This document shows, piece after piece, positions 56,417 through 64,000 of a DNA stretch of 64,000 nt (position 1 is its first letter; each line of letters starts with the position of its first letter). The position numbers were made by a program, and so were the translations under genes. Below the pieces are notes generated by a model. That model had not been told where the DNA came from. It saw nothing but the letters and a program-made list of their open reading frames with translations, and made no database searches. Where the stretch lies: contig NZ_JAUXVR010000021.1 of NCBI RefSeq assembly GCF_030680395.1, positions 53,919 through 117,918 on the forward strand. The letters are read 5' to 3'. Origin of the DNA: Methylobacter sp. GTDB taxonomy: Bacteria > Pseudomonadota > Gammaproteobacteria > Methylococcales > Methylomonadaceae.

Positions 56417-56804
56417 ATGATGCTACTCGAGTCATATAAAAATACCTCGAATAGTGCAAGGAAAAAGCTTTTCACCACGAAGACACGAAGAACACGACGT
56501 TGTGCTAGTTCCCAAACTCCAGCTTGGGAATTCGGTGCGGGAAGCTCCAGCTTCCCGTCTCGCGAAGCTGCTACTTGCATGGATGCAGGTGGTAGAGCAA
56601 GGCAGGAGCAGTTGCCGACGACTGCAACAGCGTACAACTACGGGACGCGGCGCGTCCGGCACTGCGTTCCCACGCGGCGCGTGGGAACGAGGGGAGAACC
56701 TTGGGTGCGGGCGACAGCAAGCCGGCAAATAAAATGGAATGTAGGCGCCTACTTTTGGCATCAGCGTTCCATTTTTCTAACAACTGAATAATTACACAAC
56801 ATAA
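56417..56804. repeat. Mosaic of intergenic palindromes splitting the ter operon
   Basis: 388 bp without a believable gene. It contains TTCACCACGAAGACACGAAG (56471-56490, also at 48007), TTCCCAA/TTGGGAA (56509-56530), GGGAAGCT/AGCTTCCC (56539-56556), GACGCGGCGCGTC (56644-56656) and GTTCCCACGC/GCGTGGGAAC (56666-56688). Several families of repeats are stacked end to end. Short frames across it on both strands are repeat-encoded and not called. Confidence 0.8.
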
Positions 56805-57899
56805 ATGACAGCTCCTTTCAGCGGCAGTTACAGCTTAGACGATGTACAGTTCCTGCTAAAACCGATGACGATGCAGGACACGCCGGTTCATATCAAGGAA
56901 GCCTTGATTCAATCCGGCAAGAAACATTATTCCCAGATGCTGACGCATGAGTCTTTGCCGCCGGAACATTATTTGCCGCTGTTTTATCAGGCGATGGACT
57001 TAAACCAGCAGCGTATGGCCGGACATTTGCTGGTCTTGTCGGAGCGCATCTTAGCCACCCGTCCGCACGGTATTACCCTGGTTTCACTGGCCAGAGCCGG
57101 AACGCCGGTCGGCGTACTGCTCAAGCATGTGCTCAAACGCCATTTCAACACCGAGGCGAGTCATTATTCCATTTCCATACTGCGGGATGTCGGCATCGAT
57201 CAAAATGCCTTGCGCACTATTTTGCAAAATCATGCGCCGGAATCGTTGGTTTTTGTCGATGGTTGGACCGGGAAGGGCGTTATTGCGCGGCAGTTGGCCG
57301 CCAGCCTACAGACTTTTGCCGTCACCGATGGCGTGACAATTCCGGCTGAACTGTATGTGCTGACCGATTTATCAGGCAACGCGGCGGTTGCCGCTTGTTC
57401 GGAGGATTATCTGATCCCTTCGTGCATCTTGAATTCCACCGTATCCGGATTGGTCAGTCGTTCGGTTTACGATCCGCAGACAGCCGCCGCTACCGATTTT
57501 CATGGTTGCGTTTATTACCGGCAGTTCGAGCGACACGATTTATCCCGCTATTTCATTGACACCATGCTGGCTTGCGTTGAACATGCGTGGCAAGAATACG
57601 AGTGCGGTTTCAAAACAGGCTCTCATGACCCGCTACAATTACAAAGTGTTTCCCAAGGACTATTAAACTGGATTGCCGAGCGTTACGGCGTTAAACAGTA
57701 CAATTACGTTAAGCCCGGTATCGGTGAAGCGACGCGGGTTTTATTGCGCCGCGAAGCGCGGGTGTTGTTGTTACAGGATTTGGATTGCGAGGCCACCCGG
57801 CATTTGCGCTGGCTGGCCGAATCCCGGTCTATTCCGATAGATATTGTCACCAACCTGCCGTACCGGGCGGTGGCGTTAATTAAAGAGATCCAATTATGA
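56805..57899 (+). CDS. PRTase-PELOTA (StiP-type) protein
   Basis: A 364-aa protein of the family annotated as cysteine protease StiP, now read as a second phosphoribosyltransferase. FSGSYSLDDVQFLLKPM is the start of the family block; LVSLARAGTPVGVLLKHVLKR and LVFVDGWTGKGVIARQL are PRTase strands with the PRPP-loop analogue. The C-terminal part (YLKPGIGEATRVLLRREARVLLLQD-like, to IVTNLPYRAVALIKEI) fits the PELOTA RNA-binding domain. The ATG at 56805 follows the repeat mosaic. Overlaps the next gene by four bases. Confidence 0.85.
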   Translation: MTAPFSGSYSLDDVQFLLKPMTMQDTPVHIKEALIQSGKKHYSQMLTHESLPPEHYLPLFYQAMDLNQQRMAGHLLVLSERILATRPHGITLVSLARAGTPVGVLLKHVLKRHFNTEASHYSISILRDVGIDQNALRTILQNHAPESLVFVDGWTGKGVIARQLAASLQTFAVTDGVTIPAELYVLTDLSGNAAVAACSEDYLIPSCILNSTVSGLVSRSVYDPQTAAATDFHGCVYYRQFERHDLSRYFIDTMLACVEHAWQEYECGFKTGSHDPLQLQSVSQGLLNWIAERYGVKQYNYVKPGIGEATRVLLRREARVLLLQDLDCEATRHLRWLAESRSIPIDIVTNLPYRAVALIKEIQL

Positions 57900-58834
57900 A
57901 TACACCGCCAAAATCTTTTTCACCGTGGTGTTTAGGTGCTTCACTGTATATGCCCGCGCATCGCCGAGACCTTATGGACTGCGCCAATGGCGAAAAATTG
58001 GAAGCCTTGCGTTCGATGATTTTTTGTACCGAAGACGCTGTGTCTCATAGCGAGGTAGACAGCAGTCTGCGTCATTTGGGACTTTGCTTGCAGGGCTTTA
58101 GAGACACGCCGACCCGGCTCCGTTTTATCCGCGCCAGAAATCCGGAAATCCTGGCCCGGCTGCTGGATCTACCCGATATTGAAAAAGTCGACGGCTTTGT
58201 GTTGCCGAAATTTAACGAAGAGGTGTTTCACGCTTATTTCGATCAATTACAGGGCACATCATTTAAGGTCATGCCGACGCTGGAAACCAAAGATGTTTTT
58301 GATGTTGGCGCGATGAATGACTTGCGTCAGGGCTTGTTACAGAACGATATTTTTGCGCGGATATTAATGCTTCGGATTGGCGGCAACGACTTGATGAACC
58401 TTTTAGGTGTCAGGCGGCCAAGGAATATGACCTTGTATGAAACACCGCTGGGTCATGTTATAGCGCAGCTGGCTACGGTGTTTAAGCCTTACGGCTTCTC
58501 ATTGGCAGCGCCGGTATTCGAATATCTGGATGATACCGTCACCCTGCAAAAAGAGATTCGACTGGATCTGGCGCATGGCTTGACCGGTAAAACAGCGATT
58601 CATCCTACCCAGGTACCGATCATTGAAGCGATGTACAGTGTCGATAGCGGGGACTACGAAATGGCGCTCGCCTTGATCCGAAGATCGTCGCCTGCGGTGT
58701 TCAGGATGCACGACGCGATGTGCGAAGTGGCGACGCACAAACAATGGGGGCAGGGGATTATAGACAGGCAGCTACACTATGGCGACAGGGAATCAATTGC
58801 TTTGCCGGAGTATACTGAGCTGTCCGTTAAATAA
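57896..58834 (+). CDS. HpcH/CitE-like aldolase/lyase of the ter cluster
   Basis: A 312-aa TIM-barrel protein of the HpcH/HpaI-citrate lyase beta superfamily. GASLYMPAHRRDL, MIFCTEDAVSHSEV (metal-binding acid), LRFIRARNPEIL and LTGKTAIHPTQVPIIEAMY are the family's conserved strands. It probably cleaves or forms a C-C bond in the ter-encoded metabolite (inference). Start ATG at 57896 overlaps the upstream TGA. Confidence 0.87.
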   Translation: MNTPPKSFSPWCLGASLYMPAHRRDLMDCANGEKLEALRSMIFCTEDAVSHSEVDSSLRHLGLCLQGFRDTPTRLRFIRARNPEILARLLDLPDIEKVDGFVLPKFNEEVFHAYFDQLQGTSFKVMPTLETKDVFDVGAMNDLRQGLLQNDIFARILMLRIGGNDLMNLLGVRRPRNMTLYETPLGHVIAQLATVFKPYGFSLAAPVFEYLDDTVTLQKEIRLDLAHGLTGKTAIHPTQVPIIEAMYSVDSGDYEMALALIRRSSPAVFRMHDAMCEVATHKQWGQGIIDRQLHYGDRESIALPEYTELSVK

Positions 58835-58858
58835 ATAAAAATAAAAAAGGGTACCGGA

Positions 58859-60058
58859 ATGAGTAATCGTATTGATTTGGTTGCAGGGCAAAACTGTCCG
58901 TTATCGACGACGGCGCTTCATGTTTCGATCAGTCACGGGCAGGGTTCGCCGGGCGTAACTGTTGATGTCAGCGCTTTTTTGCTTAACGGCCAGGGCAAAG
59001 TATCAACGGATAATGACTTCATTTTTTTTAATCAACCCGCCCGAACCGAGCGGGGTATTTTGCTTGAGCCGGATCAGGGACGATTTACCCTTCACCTTGA
59101 GCGCACCGGTCATGACATTCAGAAGATTGCCTTGGCGATGACCCTTTCCGGTGGACAAGCAAAAGGACAAAATTTTAGCCTGCTTAAAAATGTTACCGTT
59201 TTGGTCAAGGATTTTTTGACCGGCATTGAAATGGCCTGTTTCTCGCTCGATACGCAGCACAATCAGGAATCGGCATTGATTGTTGCCGAACTTTACCGAC
59301 ACCAGGATAAGTGGAAATTTCGCGCCGTTGGGCAAGGCTTTATCGGCGGACTACAGCCTTTAGCCGAGTTTTACGGCGTGGACATCGGCGAAGGGGAAGC
59401 AAGCCCTGAGCCTGCACCTGCGCCGGCGCAAGCACCGGCCGGGAAAGTTAATTTGAGTAAAATTACGCTGGAGAAGAAAGGCCAATCCGTTTCACTGGAA
59501 AAAAATACCGGCGATGCAGGCGAAATACTGATTAACTTGAATTGGAACGCAACGCCCGTTAAATCGGTAGGCCATTTCCGTCAATCCTCATCCGCCGGTG
59601 GTATCGACCTGGATCTGGGCTGTCTCTGGGAGTTCGAGCAGGGCCAGATTGGCGGGGTACAGGCGCTGGGCGGTCATTTTGGCAATTTGCACCAGTTTCC
59701 CTTTATTGAACTGGATCATGATGATCGCAGCGGCAGTTCGGTAGGCGGCGAAACGCTACGCATCAACAGCAAACACTTGCAGGACTTTAGGCGTATTTTG
59801 ATTTATACCTTTATTTATGAAGGCGTACCGAACTGGTCGCATGTTGACGCCGTCATCACCATTAAAACCAAAAATCAGCCCGACATAGAAATACGCCTTG
59901 ACAGTTACCGCAATGACCAGTTTCTGTGCGCCATTGCGATGCTTGAAAATATTAACGGACAGCTTCAGATTACCAAGCTGGTCGATTATTTTTCAGGTCA
60001 GCAACAAATGGATCGCGCTTACGGATGGGGGCTAAACTATGTCGCGGGCAGCAAGTAA
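58859..60058 (+). CDS. terA: Double TerD-domain protein, TerA-like
   Basis: A 399-aa protein. Residues 1-175 form one TerD-like domain (VTVDVSAFLLNGQGKVSTDNDFIFFN, WKFRAVGQGFIGGLQPLAEFYGV). A Pro/Ala linker (SPEPAPAPAQAPAG) joins it to a second domain from ~197 (NLSKITLEKKGQSVSLEKN, GIDLDLGCLWEF, LDHDDRSGSSVGGETLRI). This is the TerA arrangement. The first copy has lost several of the acidic loop residues seen in TerD, so its metal binding may be weaker. Confidence 0.88.
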   Translation: MSNRIDLVAGQNCPLSTTALHVSISHGQGSPGVTVDVSAFLLNGQGKVSTDNDFIFFNQPARTERGILLEPDQGRFTLHLERTGHDIQKIALAMTLSGGQAKGQNFSLLKNVTVLVKDFLTGIEMACFSLDTQHNQESALIVAELYRHQDKWKFRAVGQGFIGGLQPLAEFYGVDIGEGEASPEPAPAPAQAPAGKVNLSKITLEKKGQSVSLEKNTGDAGEILINLNWNATPVKSVGHFRQSSSAGGIDLDLGCLWEFEQGQIGGVQALGGHFGNLHQFPFIELDHDDRSGSSVGGETLRINSKHLQDFRRILIYTFIYEGVPNWSHVDAVITIKTKNQPDIEIRLDSYRNDQFLCAIAMLENINGQLQITKLVDYFSGQQQMDRAYGWGLNYVAGSK

Positions 60059-60094
60059 AAATTACACCACAACATTTAATATCAGGAGAGCACA

Positions 60095-60547
60095 ATGAGT
60101 TTCGATAATTTTCTAAGTCAGTTAAAAAGTAAAGCCAACGAGTTAAAAACGGAGGCTTTAAAATTCAAGAACAAGGATTTTCTGAATGCCGCGATGGCAG
60201 GTTCCGCATTGGTTGCTATGGCCGACGGCAGCGTCAGTTCGGAAGAAAAGCAAAAAATGATCAAATTCATCGAAAGCCATGATGCGCTGTCGATTTTTAC
60301 CACCAGCGATGTTATTAAGGCTTTTCAGGACTTTGTAGGCCAGCTTGAATTCGATAAGGATATCGGCGAAGCCAAAGCTTATGAAGCATTAGGCAAGATG
60401 AAATCAAATGCCCAAGCCTCGCGTCTGTTGGTTCGCATGATTATCGGCATTGCATCTTCAGACGGAAACTTTGACTATTCTGAAAAAAAGGTGGCTACCA
60501 GAATCGCCAAGGAACTGGGGATTGATCCTGCTGAATTTGAATTGTAA
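60095..60547 (+). CDS. terB: TerB-family tellurite resistance protein
   Basis: A 150-aa, all-helical protein with the TerB pattern AMAGSALVAMADGSVSSEEKQKMIKFIE and MIIGIASSDGNFDYSEKKVATRIAKELGI, whose paired acidic loops bind metal. AGGAG precedes the ATG. Last gene of the ter cluster; the membrane protein TerC that normally partners TerB is not in the window. Confidence 0.95.
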   Translation: MSFDNFLSQLKSKANELKTEALKFKNKDFLNAAMAGSALVAMADGSVSSEEKQKMIKFIESHDALSIFTTSDVIKAFQDFVGQLEFDKDIGEAKAYEALGKMKSNAQASRLLVRMIIGIASSDGNFDYSEKKVATRIAKELGIDPAEFEL

Positions 60548-60571
60548 GCGCCTGAATCCGTCATAAAGGGG

Positions 60572-60599
60572 CAATGGGCGACTAACCGGTCGCCTATTG
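60572..60599 (+). terminator. Hairpin after terB
   Basis: CAATGGGCGAC (60572-60582) pairs with GTCGCCTATTG (60589-60599) with one G-T pair. It has no long T-run, so it is a weak or factor-aided terminator at best. Confidence 0.4.
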
Positions 60600-60666
60600 T
60601 GTCGGATGCCGACATTCCTAAAAAGTGCGACATTGATAACCAGCGGCTTTACGGTATCTTTTTAAT

Positions 60667-60984
60667 CTAGTGAAAATTCGCCAAGCCGTGCTTGATGAGG
60701 TTGACCCTTTCCGTGCCACCCGCGAAGACCCAGCGCGCTGGATCATAGCCATCCATTTCCCAGCTGCTATTGATGCCGATTATTTTAAAACCATTGTTGA
60801 TCACACCCCACAGCGACCCACCAGACCAGCCTCCGCCGAACGCGTCAATATCTATGTCGAACTCCACCGCTGGGCGGTTGCCGTTAAAAAACCACATGGG
60901 GTAGTAGCCCACACTGATCCACCGCCACATCGTAGTCGTCTTCATCATCACCGAAAGATTGTGCCCCCAGCCATACTTGACGCT
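60667..60984 (-). pseudogene. Truncated remnant of an unknown, possibly protease-like protein
   Basis: A minus-strand open frame of ~106 codons to TAG at 60667-60669, without a start at its upstream end; an in-frame TAA lies at 60985-60987. The peptide reads ..KYGWGHNLSVMM.., WRWISVGYYPMWFFNGNRPAVEFDID, GGGWSGGSLWGVINNGFKIIGINSS, WVFAGGTERVNLIKHG. The composition is protein-like, unlike the opposite-strand frame. GGWSGGS followed by NNGFKIIGINS resembles the nucleophile region of trypsin-like peptidases, but this is only a resemblance. Confidence 0.4.
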
Positions 60985-61307
60985 TTAATAGCCATAAAAA
61001 GGTACTCAAAAAAATCAATTGATTGGAGGTATATCATAAGGACTGGCATACCCTACTGTTCTGGAAATCATGATATTACTGACTATCTCATAGCTCTGTC
61101 GGGCAACAAAAGTTGCTTTTTAGCCTTTTTGGTTATTCGAATTAAAGATTAAAAAATAAAGACTTGATCCCGTTTTTCCGCCTATGTTTGCTAGCGCACT
61201 GACTGCCTTTCATTTTATCTGTATCTTTTACACGGTGGTGGGAAACATCTTTCCCCGCATTGGCTATGACTATCGAGTTATGGCTAAATAATTATCAGGA
61301 GAGGCAC

Positions 61308-61484
61308 ATGAACAAAGATCAAATAAAAGGTCGAACAGAAGAAGCCAAAGGCAAAATTAAGGAAGCTACCGGTAAGATACTCGACAACGATGAGTTGGAG
61401 CTGAAAGGCAATCTCCAAAAGAATGCCGGCAAGGTTAGAGCGGGCTTTGGTGATCTTAAAGAAGATATTAAGAATAGCAACTGA
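61308..61484 (+). CDS. CsbD-like stress protein
   Basis: A 58-aa hydrophilic protein: MNKDQIKGRTEEAKGKIKEATGKILDNDELELKGNLQKNAGKVRAGFGDLKEDIKNSN is wholly a CsbD domain (shown in full only by its family match: MNKDQIKGR.., GKIKEATGK.., LELKGNLQKNAGK..). AGGAGAGG lies well before the ATG at 61308; the longer frame from 61260 has no such site. General-stress protein of unknown activity. A second, exported CsbD follows 53 bp later. Confidence 0.9.
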   Translation: MNKDQIKGRTEEAKGKIKEATGKILDNDELELKGNLQKNAGKVRAGFGDLKEDIKNSN

Positions 61485-61537
61485 ACCGAGTACCTGCACA
61501 ACAGCAACGAACTACTCCCCCATACTTTTTACAGGCA

Positions 61538-61825
61538 ATGAACATGAAATTCACAAACATGAAACTCACAGGTTTAGGAGCGGTTATCATTTTAACAGTC
61601 TGCTCATTTGGCGTTTACGCCGCAGAAAGTCAAGAGGCAACACCACCTATGAACAAAGATCAAGTAGAAGGTCGAGTCGATGAAGCCGAAGGTAAAGTCA
61701 AAGAGGCAACCGGCGTGATACTGGACGACAAAAAAATGCAGGTAGAGGGAAATATCCAAAAGAATATTGGTAAAGCTCAGGGTAATTTTGGTGATATCAA
61801 ACAGGACATTAAAAAAGGCAACTAA
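61538..61825 (+). CDS. Exported CsbD-domain protein
   Basis: A 95-aa protein with a Sec-type signal peptide (TGLGAVIILTVCSFGVYA, cleavage before AESQE) followed by a CsbD domain beginning MNKDQVEGRVDEAEGKVKEATG. The domain is closely related to its upstream neighbour, including the MNKDQ start, so it looks like a tandem duplicate that gained a leader. Alternative: translation from the inner ATG at ~61649 would give a cytoplasmic CsbD, but there is no good ribosome-binding site there. Confidence 0.87.
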   Translation: MNMKFTNMKLTGLGAVIILTVCSFGVYAAESQEATPPMNKDQVEGRVDEAEGKVKEATGVILDDKKMQVEGNIQKNIGKAQGNFGDIKQDIKKGN

Positions 61826-62063
61826 ACCTAGTCCTAGGCGGAAGCAAACCTCATCTCAGAAGCCCCAAAATACGCGAAAATCACACAGCTGCAGTTGAAC
61901 AGCTGAATGCCAGCTTGTGAAGACTAAGTGACGCAATTATCTCGGTAAGCTAAAGAATGTCGAATTTGAAGAGCCGTCCTGAAACCCGCTCAATAAACAA
62001 CCATCAACTTCTGTGCGGCATGAATGCCGTCCAATTGAAACAGGTATTATTAAAGAGAACACT

Positions 62064-62471
62064 ATGTCTACACGATTATCACTAACCATTTTTACTTTAA
62101 CGGGCAGTCTACTCATGATGACCGTTCCTGTTCAAGCCGAACAAAATACCGTACTCCATATCGCAGCTAACTCGGAATTGGAAAATACCGAGCGCAATGT
62201 TCGCGACAAGAGCAACACGACGTTAACCCCGGAAGACCAAAAGGAAACCAAAAAAGATATCAAAATCACAGCTAAGATACGTCAAGCTGTGGTCAGAGAT
62301 AAATCCCTATCAGTCGATGCGCAGAACGCAAAAATCATCACCCGTAATGGCGTAGTGACTTTACGCGGCCCCGTTGCAAATGAAGCTGAAAGTATAAAAC
62401 TGCAAAAAATCGCCAAGAAAATCCGTGGCGTAGTGCAGGTAAACAACCAACTTGAAAATAAAGCGCCTTAA
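62064..62471 (+). CDS. Periplasmic BON-domain protein
   Basis: A 135-aa precursor with signal peptide MSTRLSLTIFTLTGSLLMMTVPVQA. From about residue 70 there is one BON domain: TAKIRQAVVRDKSLSVDAQNAKIITRNGVVTLRGPVANEAESIKLQKIAKKIRGVVQVNNQL. BON proteins (OsmY-like) bind membranes or envelope surfaces under osmotic stress. AGAGAACACT precedes the ATG at 62064. The YflT-like gene follows 17 bp downstream. Confidence 0.9.
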   Translation: MSTRLSLTIFTLTGSLLMMTVPVQAEQNTVLHIAANSELENTERNVRDKSNTTLTPEDQKETKKDIKITAKIRQAVVRDKSLSVDAQNAKIITRNGVVTLRGPVANEAESIKLQKIAKKIRGVVQVNNQLENKAP

Positions 62472-62488
62472 CGGCCCTGGAGAATATC

Positions 62489-63004
62489 ATGACTAAAGCA
62501 GTTTTTTGTATCGCCAAAAATATTGAGCAAACAGAAGTTATTATTACTAACCTGAAGCTGGCGGGGTTTTCTAACAATGATATCTCTGTCTTGTTTCCCG
62601 ACAAATCCACCACCAAGGATTTTGCTTATGAAAAACACACCAAAGCGCCGGAAGGAGCCGCTATCGGTGGAACAACAGGTTTAGGGGTTGGCGCAGTAGT
62701 TGGATTGTTAGCCGGGATTGGCGCTCTGGCTATTCCAGGCGTCGGTCCATTAATTGCTGCGGGCCCCATTGTGGGAGCATTAAGTGGTGCGGCAGTAGGC
62801 GCTGCTACAGGAGGCTTGGCCGGCGGTTTAATCGGGCTGGGTATGCCAGAGTATGAAGCCAAACGCTATGAAGGGAAAATCATCGGCGGAAATGCCTTGA
62901 TTTCTGTCCATACGAAAAGCAGTGAAGCGATCGACAAGGTAAAAGAAATCTTCAAGCTTGCTCACGCAGAGGATATTTCCTCAACCGAGGAAAAGACAGT
63001 CTAA
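62489..63004 (+). CDS. YflT-like general stress protein with glycine zipper
   Basis: A 171-aa protein. The first ~50 residues (AVFCIAKNIEQTEVIITNLKLAGFSNNDISVLFPD) match the heat-induced stress protein YflT fold. A glycine-zipper hydrophobic block (GGTTGLGVGAVVGLLAGIGALAIPGVGPLIAAGPIVGALSGAAVGA region, about 57-108) may insert in or associate with membrane. The C-terminal GMPEYEAKRYEGKIIGGNALISVHT is conserved in relatives. Co-transcribed with the BON gene by spacing. Confidence 0.85.
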   Translation: MTKAVFCIAKNIEQTEVIITNLKLAGFSNNDISVLFPDKSTTKDFAYEKHTKAPEGAAIGGTTGLGVGAVVGLLAGIGALAIPGVGPLIAAGPIVGALSGAAVGAATGGLAGGLIGLGMPEYEAKRYEGKIIGGNALISVHTKSSEAIDKVKEIFKLAHAEDISSTEEKTV

Positions 63005-63023
63005 CAGGTTTACAAAGGAACGG

Positions 63024-63051
63024 AGGCGCATCATTCTCGAATGATGCGCCT
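63024..63051 (+). terminator. Stem-loop after the YflT-like gene
   Basis: AGGCGCATCATT (63024-63035) pairs perfectly with AATGATGCGCCT (63040-63051), loop CTCG. A 12-bp stem with an AT-rich, not pure T, tail. Likely terminator or mRNA end. Confidence 0.55.
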
Positions 63052-63110
63052 AAACTTGATTAAGTTATTTGATCTGTCAAAAGATAATTACAGTGGAGTT
63101 TTGGTTTGTT

Positions 63111-63560
63111 ATGCACGACCTTGAAACACTAAACAAATTGCTGAAAGATGAATTAGCAGCAACCGAAACTTATCAACAAGTTTTGAATGAATTTAGAGAA
63201 AATACGGAACCAGGCGAAGCCAAATATTTAATGCTGATTTATAAGGCACATAAAGATGTGGTTTCCAGGTTACAAGCACAAATTTGTCAACTCGGCGGTA
63301 CTCCCCGCGATATCTCGGCAGCCTGGATCACATGGACGACAATAGTTCTGAAGGGTGCTAATTTGCTGGGCAAAAGAGCAATACTAAAGACTTTACAGAA
63401 AGAAGAACAAAGGGGTGCAGAAAAGTATAAACAAGCACTGCATGATATCGAGTTACCCTCCTATGTTCGTTCTTTAATTGAATGGAAGTTGCTGTATGCT
63501 CAACAGTCGCATTTACGCACATTGAATCAGCTTTTGAGCGGGGGTTTATCCAGACTATAG
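63111..63560 (+). CDS. DUF2383 ferritin-like helical protein
   Basis: A 149-aa four-helix protein: MHDLETLNKLLKDELAATETYQQVL has an ELAAxETY helix as in ferritin-like DUF2383 proteins, and YKAHKDVVSRLQAQICQLGG and EEQRGAEKYKQAL repeat the E..H spacing that could bind a di-metal centre. ATG at 63111 chosen to match the family N-terminus; the frame from 63069 adds 14 unrelated residues. Function unknown. Confidence 0.82.
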   Translation: MHDLETLNKLLKDELAATETYQQVLNEFRENTEPGEAKYLMLIYKAHKDVVSRLQAQICQLGGTPRDISAAWITWTTIVLKGANLLGKRAILKTLQKEEQRGAEKYKQALHDIELPSYVRSLIEWKLLYAQQSHLRTLNQLLSGGLSRL

Positions 63561-63570
63561 CTTTTTTTCC

Positions 63571-63759
63571 TTAGTCAGAAGCAAGTCCAAAGTTTTTAAA
63601 ATAAGTCAGGCATTCATCAGTGTGGCAATAATCAATGCTCTGGCCGATAGTCCACCAGAGTTCGTCGTTACTTCGTTCATTTCCCTTGTACAACGCCGCC
63701 TTAAGTTTGGCAAACATCGGTTCACTAGGGTTTAGATCAGGACGGTTGGCTATTATACA
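63571..63759 (-). pseudogene. IS630-family transposase C-terminal remnant
   Basis: On the minus strand a 63-codon fragment ends at TAA 63571-63573 and reads NRPDLNPSEPMFAKLKAALYK.., then NDELWWTIGQSIDY.., ECLTYFKNFGLASD. The DLNPSEPMFAKLK segment includes the last catalytic acidic region (E of DDE) of IS630/Tc1-like transposases. An in-frame TAG cuts it upstream, and the N-terminal two thirds are absent. Confidence 0.8.
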
Positions 63760-63835
63760 AACCCACTAGTAGTCAGTCATATTGAAGTGATAATTTATGA
63801 TATAGCTATTGGCTTTGGTGTAGTGAGGTTTAGTC

Positions 63836-64000
63836 ATGCCAGCCATTAAATATAAAGTGAATTTGACCGACGAAGAAAAACTTCAGTTGGAAGCCTTTGT
63901 TCATCAAGGTAAAAGCGCCGCTCGCAGCCAAACGCGAGCTCGCATTCTGTTAAAAGCCGCCGCCGGTGTTCAGGATAAGGACGTCATCCAGGCGCTGGAC
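63836..64000 (+). CDS. IS630-family transposase, 5' part, cut by window edge
   Basis: 55 codons from ATG 63836 to the window end: MPAIKYKVNLTDEEKLQLEAF.., HQGKSAARSQTRARILLKAA.., QDKDVIQALD. This is the N-terminal helix-turn-helix region of IS630-type transposases. The catalytic domain lies beyond the window. It is transcribed away from the remnant at 63571-63759. Confidence 0.85.
   Translation, partial: MPAIKYKVNLTDEEKLQLEAFVHQGKSAARSQTRARILLKAAAGVQDKDVIQALD

Noticed and set aside
56471..56497. CRISPR-like repeat shared with 48007-48062
   Set aside because: Only two distant occurrences, no regular spacers and no cas genes; it behaves as a dispersed palindrome.
56432..56783. Overlapping open frames in the repeat mosaic, some over 100 codons
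   Set aside because: They are formed by palindromic repeats in several frames on both strands and show no protein-like order.
60670..61152. 160-codon open frame on the plus strand
   Set aside because: The start is GTG with no ribosome-binding site, the composition is unnatural, and the opposite frame in the first half looks like a real protein fragment.

Overview
The window looks like the chromosome of a gammaproteobacterium, most plausibly a Methylococcales-type methanotroph. The grounds are moderate GC, the enzyme set (ArgG, UbiA, Hda, NtrBC), a small periplasmic cytochrome c, a bacteriohemerythrin-fused c-di-GMP protein and intergenic palindromes of a kind I associate with that order. This assignment is inference; no rRNA or marker operon is present to settle it.

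Layout. 1-13 kb: a cut-off lipoprotein, mobA, a large PAS/GGDEF/EAL protein with a duplicated inhibitory-site motif, argG, a small cytochrome c, cysG, a TusA-like protein, a DNA glycosylase and a hybrid sensor kinase. 13.4-18 kb: a light-associated island of SRPBCC protein, short LOV photoreceptor, sterol-desaturase-like hydroxylase and MsrP/MsrQ, with a BLUF-PsiE fusion facing it and sodB beyond. 19-28 kb: mostly housekeeping genes (panE, hda, wrbA, an ArsC-like protein, ubiA, metA, a nucleoside deaminase, purM). 29-31.7 kb: a hemerythrin-PAS-GGDEF-EAL protein on the minus strand.

32.4-39.4 kb: a four-gene SMC/KITE/kleisin/Toprim operon resembling Wadjet (JetABCD) or MksBEFG plasmid-defence condensins, in the order C-B-A-D. 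It is bracketed by two direct copies of a ~143-bp element, about 90% identical. On the minus strand each copy reads as a promoter-like region, a stem-loop presenting CUCCUC (anti-Shine-Dalgarno) and a rho-independent terminator, so I read them as sibling small RNA genes. They are the observation I consider most likely to be new.

39.5-50.7 kb: ntrBC facing a nitrate-assimilation cluster. Between them are tandem NtrC-type sites and a near-perfect sigma-54 promoter. The cluster encodes a molybdopterin oxidoreductase, a four-cluster ferredoxin/DmsC-type membrane fusion, a NasC-like FAD reductase and NasA with a Bfd-type [2Fe-2S] tail. MobA (molybdenum cofactor) and CysG (siroheme) elsewhere in the window fit the same pathway.

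51-60.5 kb: a ter cluster of stress genes with two TerD proteins, ATP-grasp, AIM24, PRTase-TRSP, HAD, PRTase-PELOTA (StiP-type), an HpcH/CitE-like lyase, a double-TerD (TerA-like) protein and TerB. It is split by a mosaic of intergenic palindromes. 61-63.6 kb: small stress proteins (CsbD, an exported CsbD, BON, a YflT-like protein, DUF2383). The right edge holds an IS630 transposase remnant and the beginning of a second IS630-type transposase.
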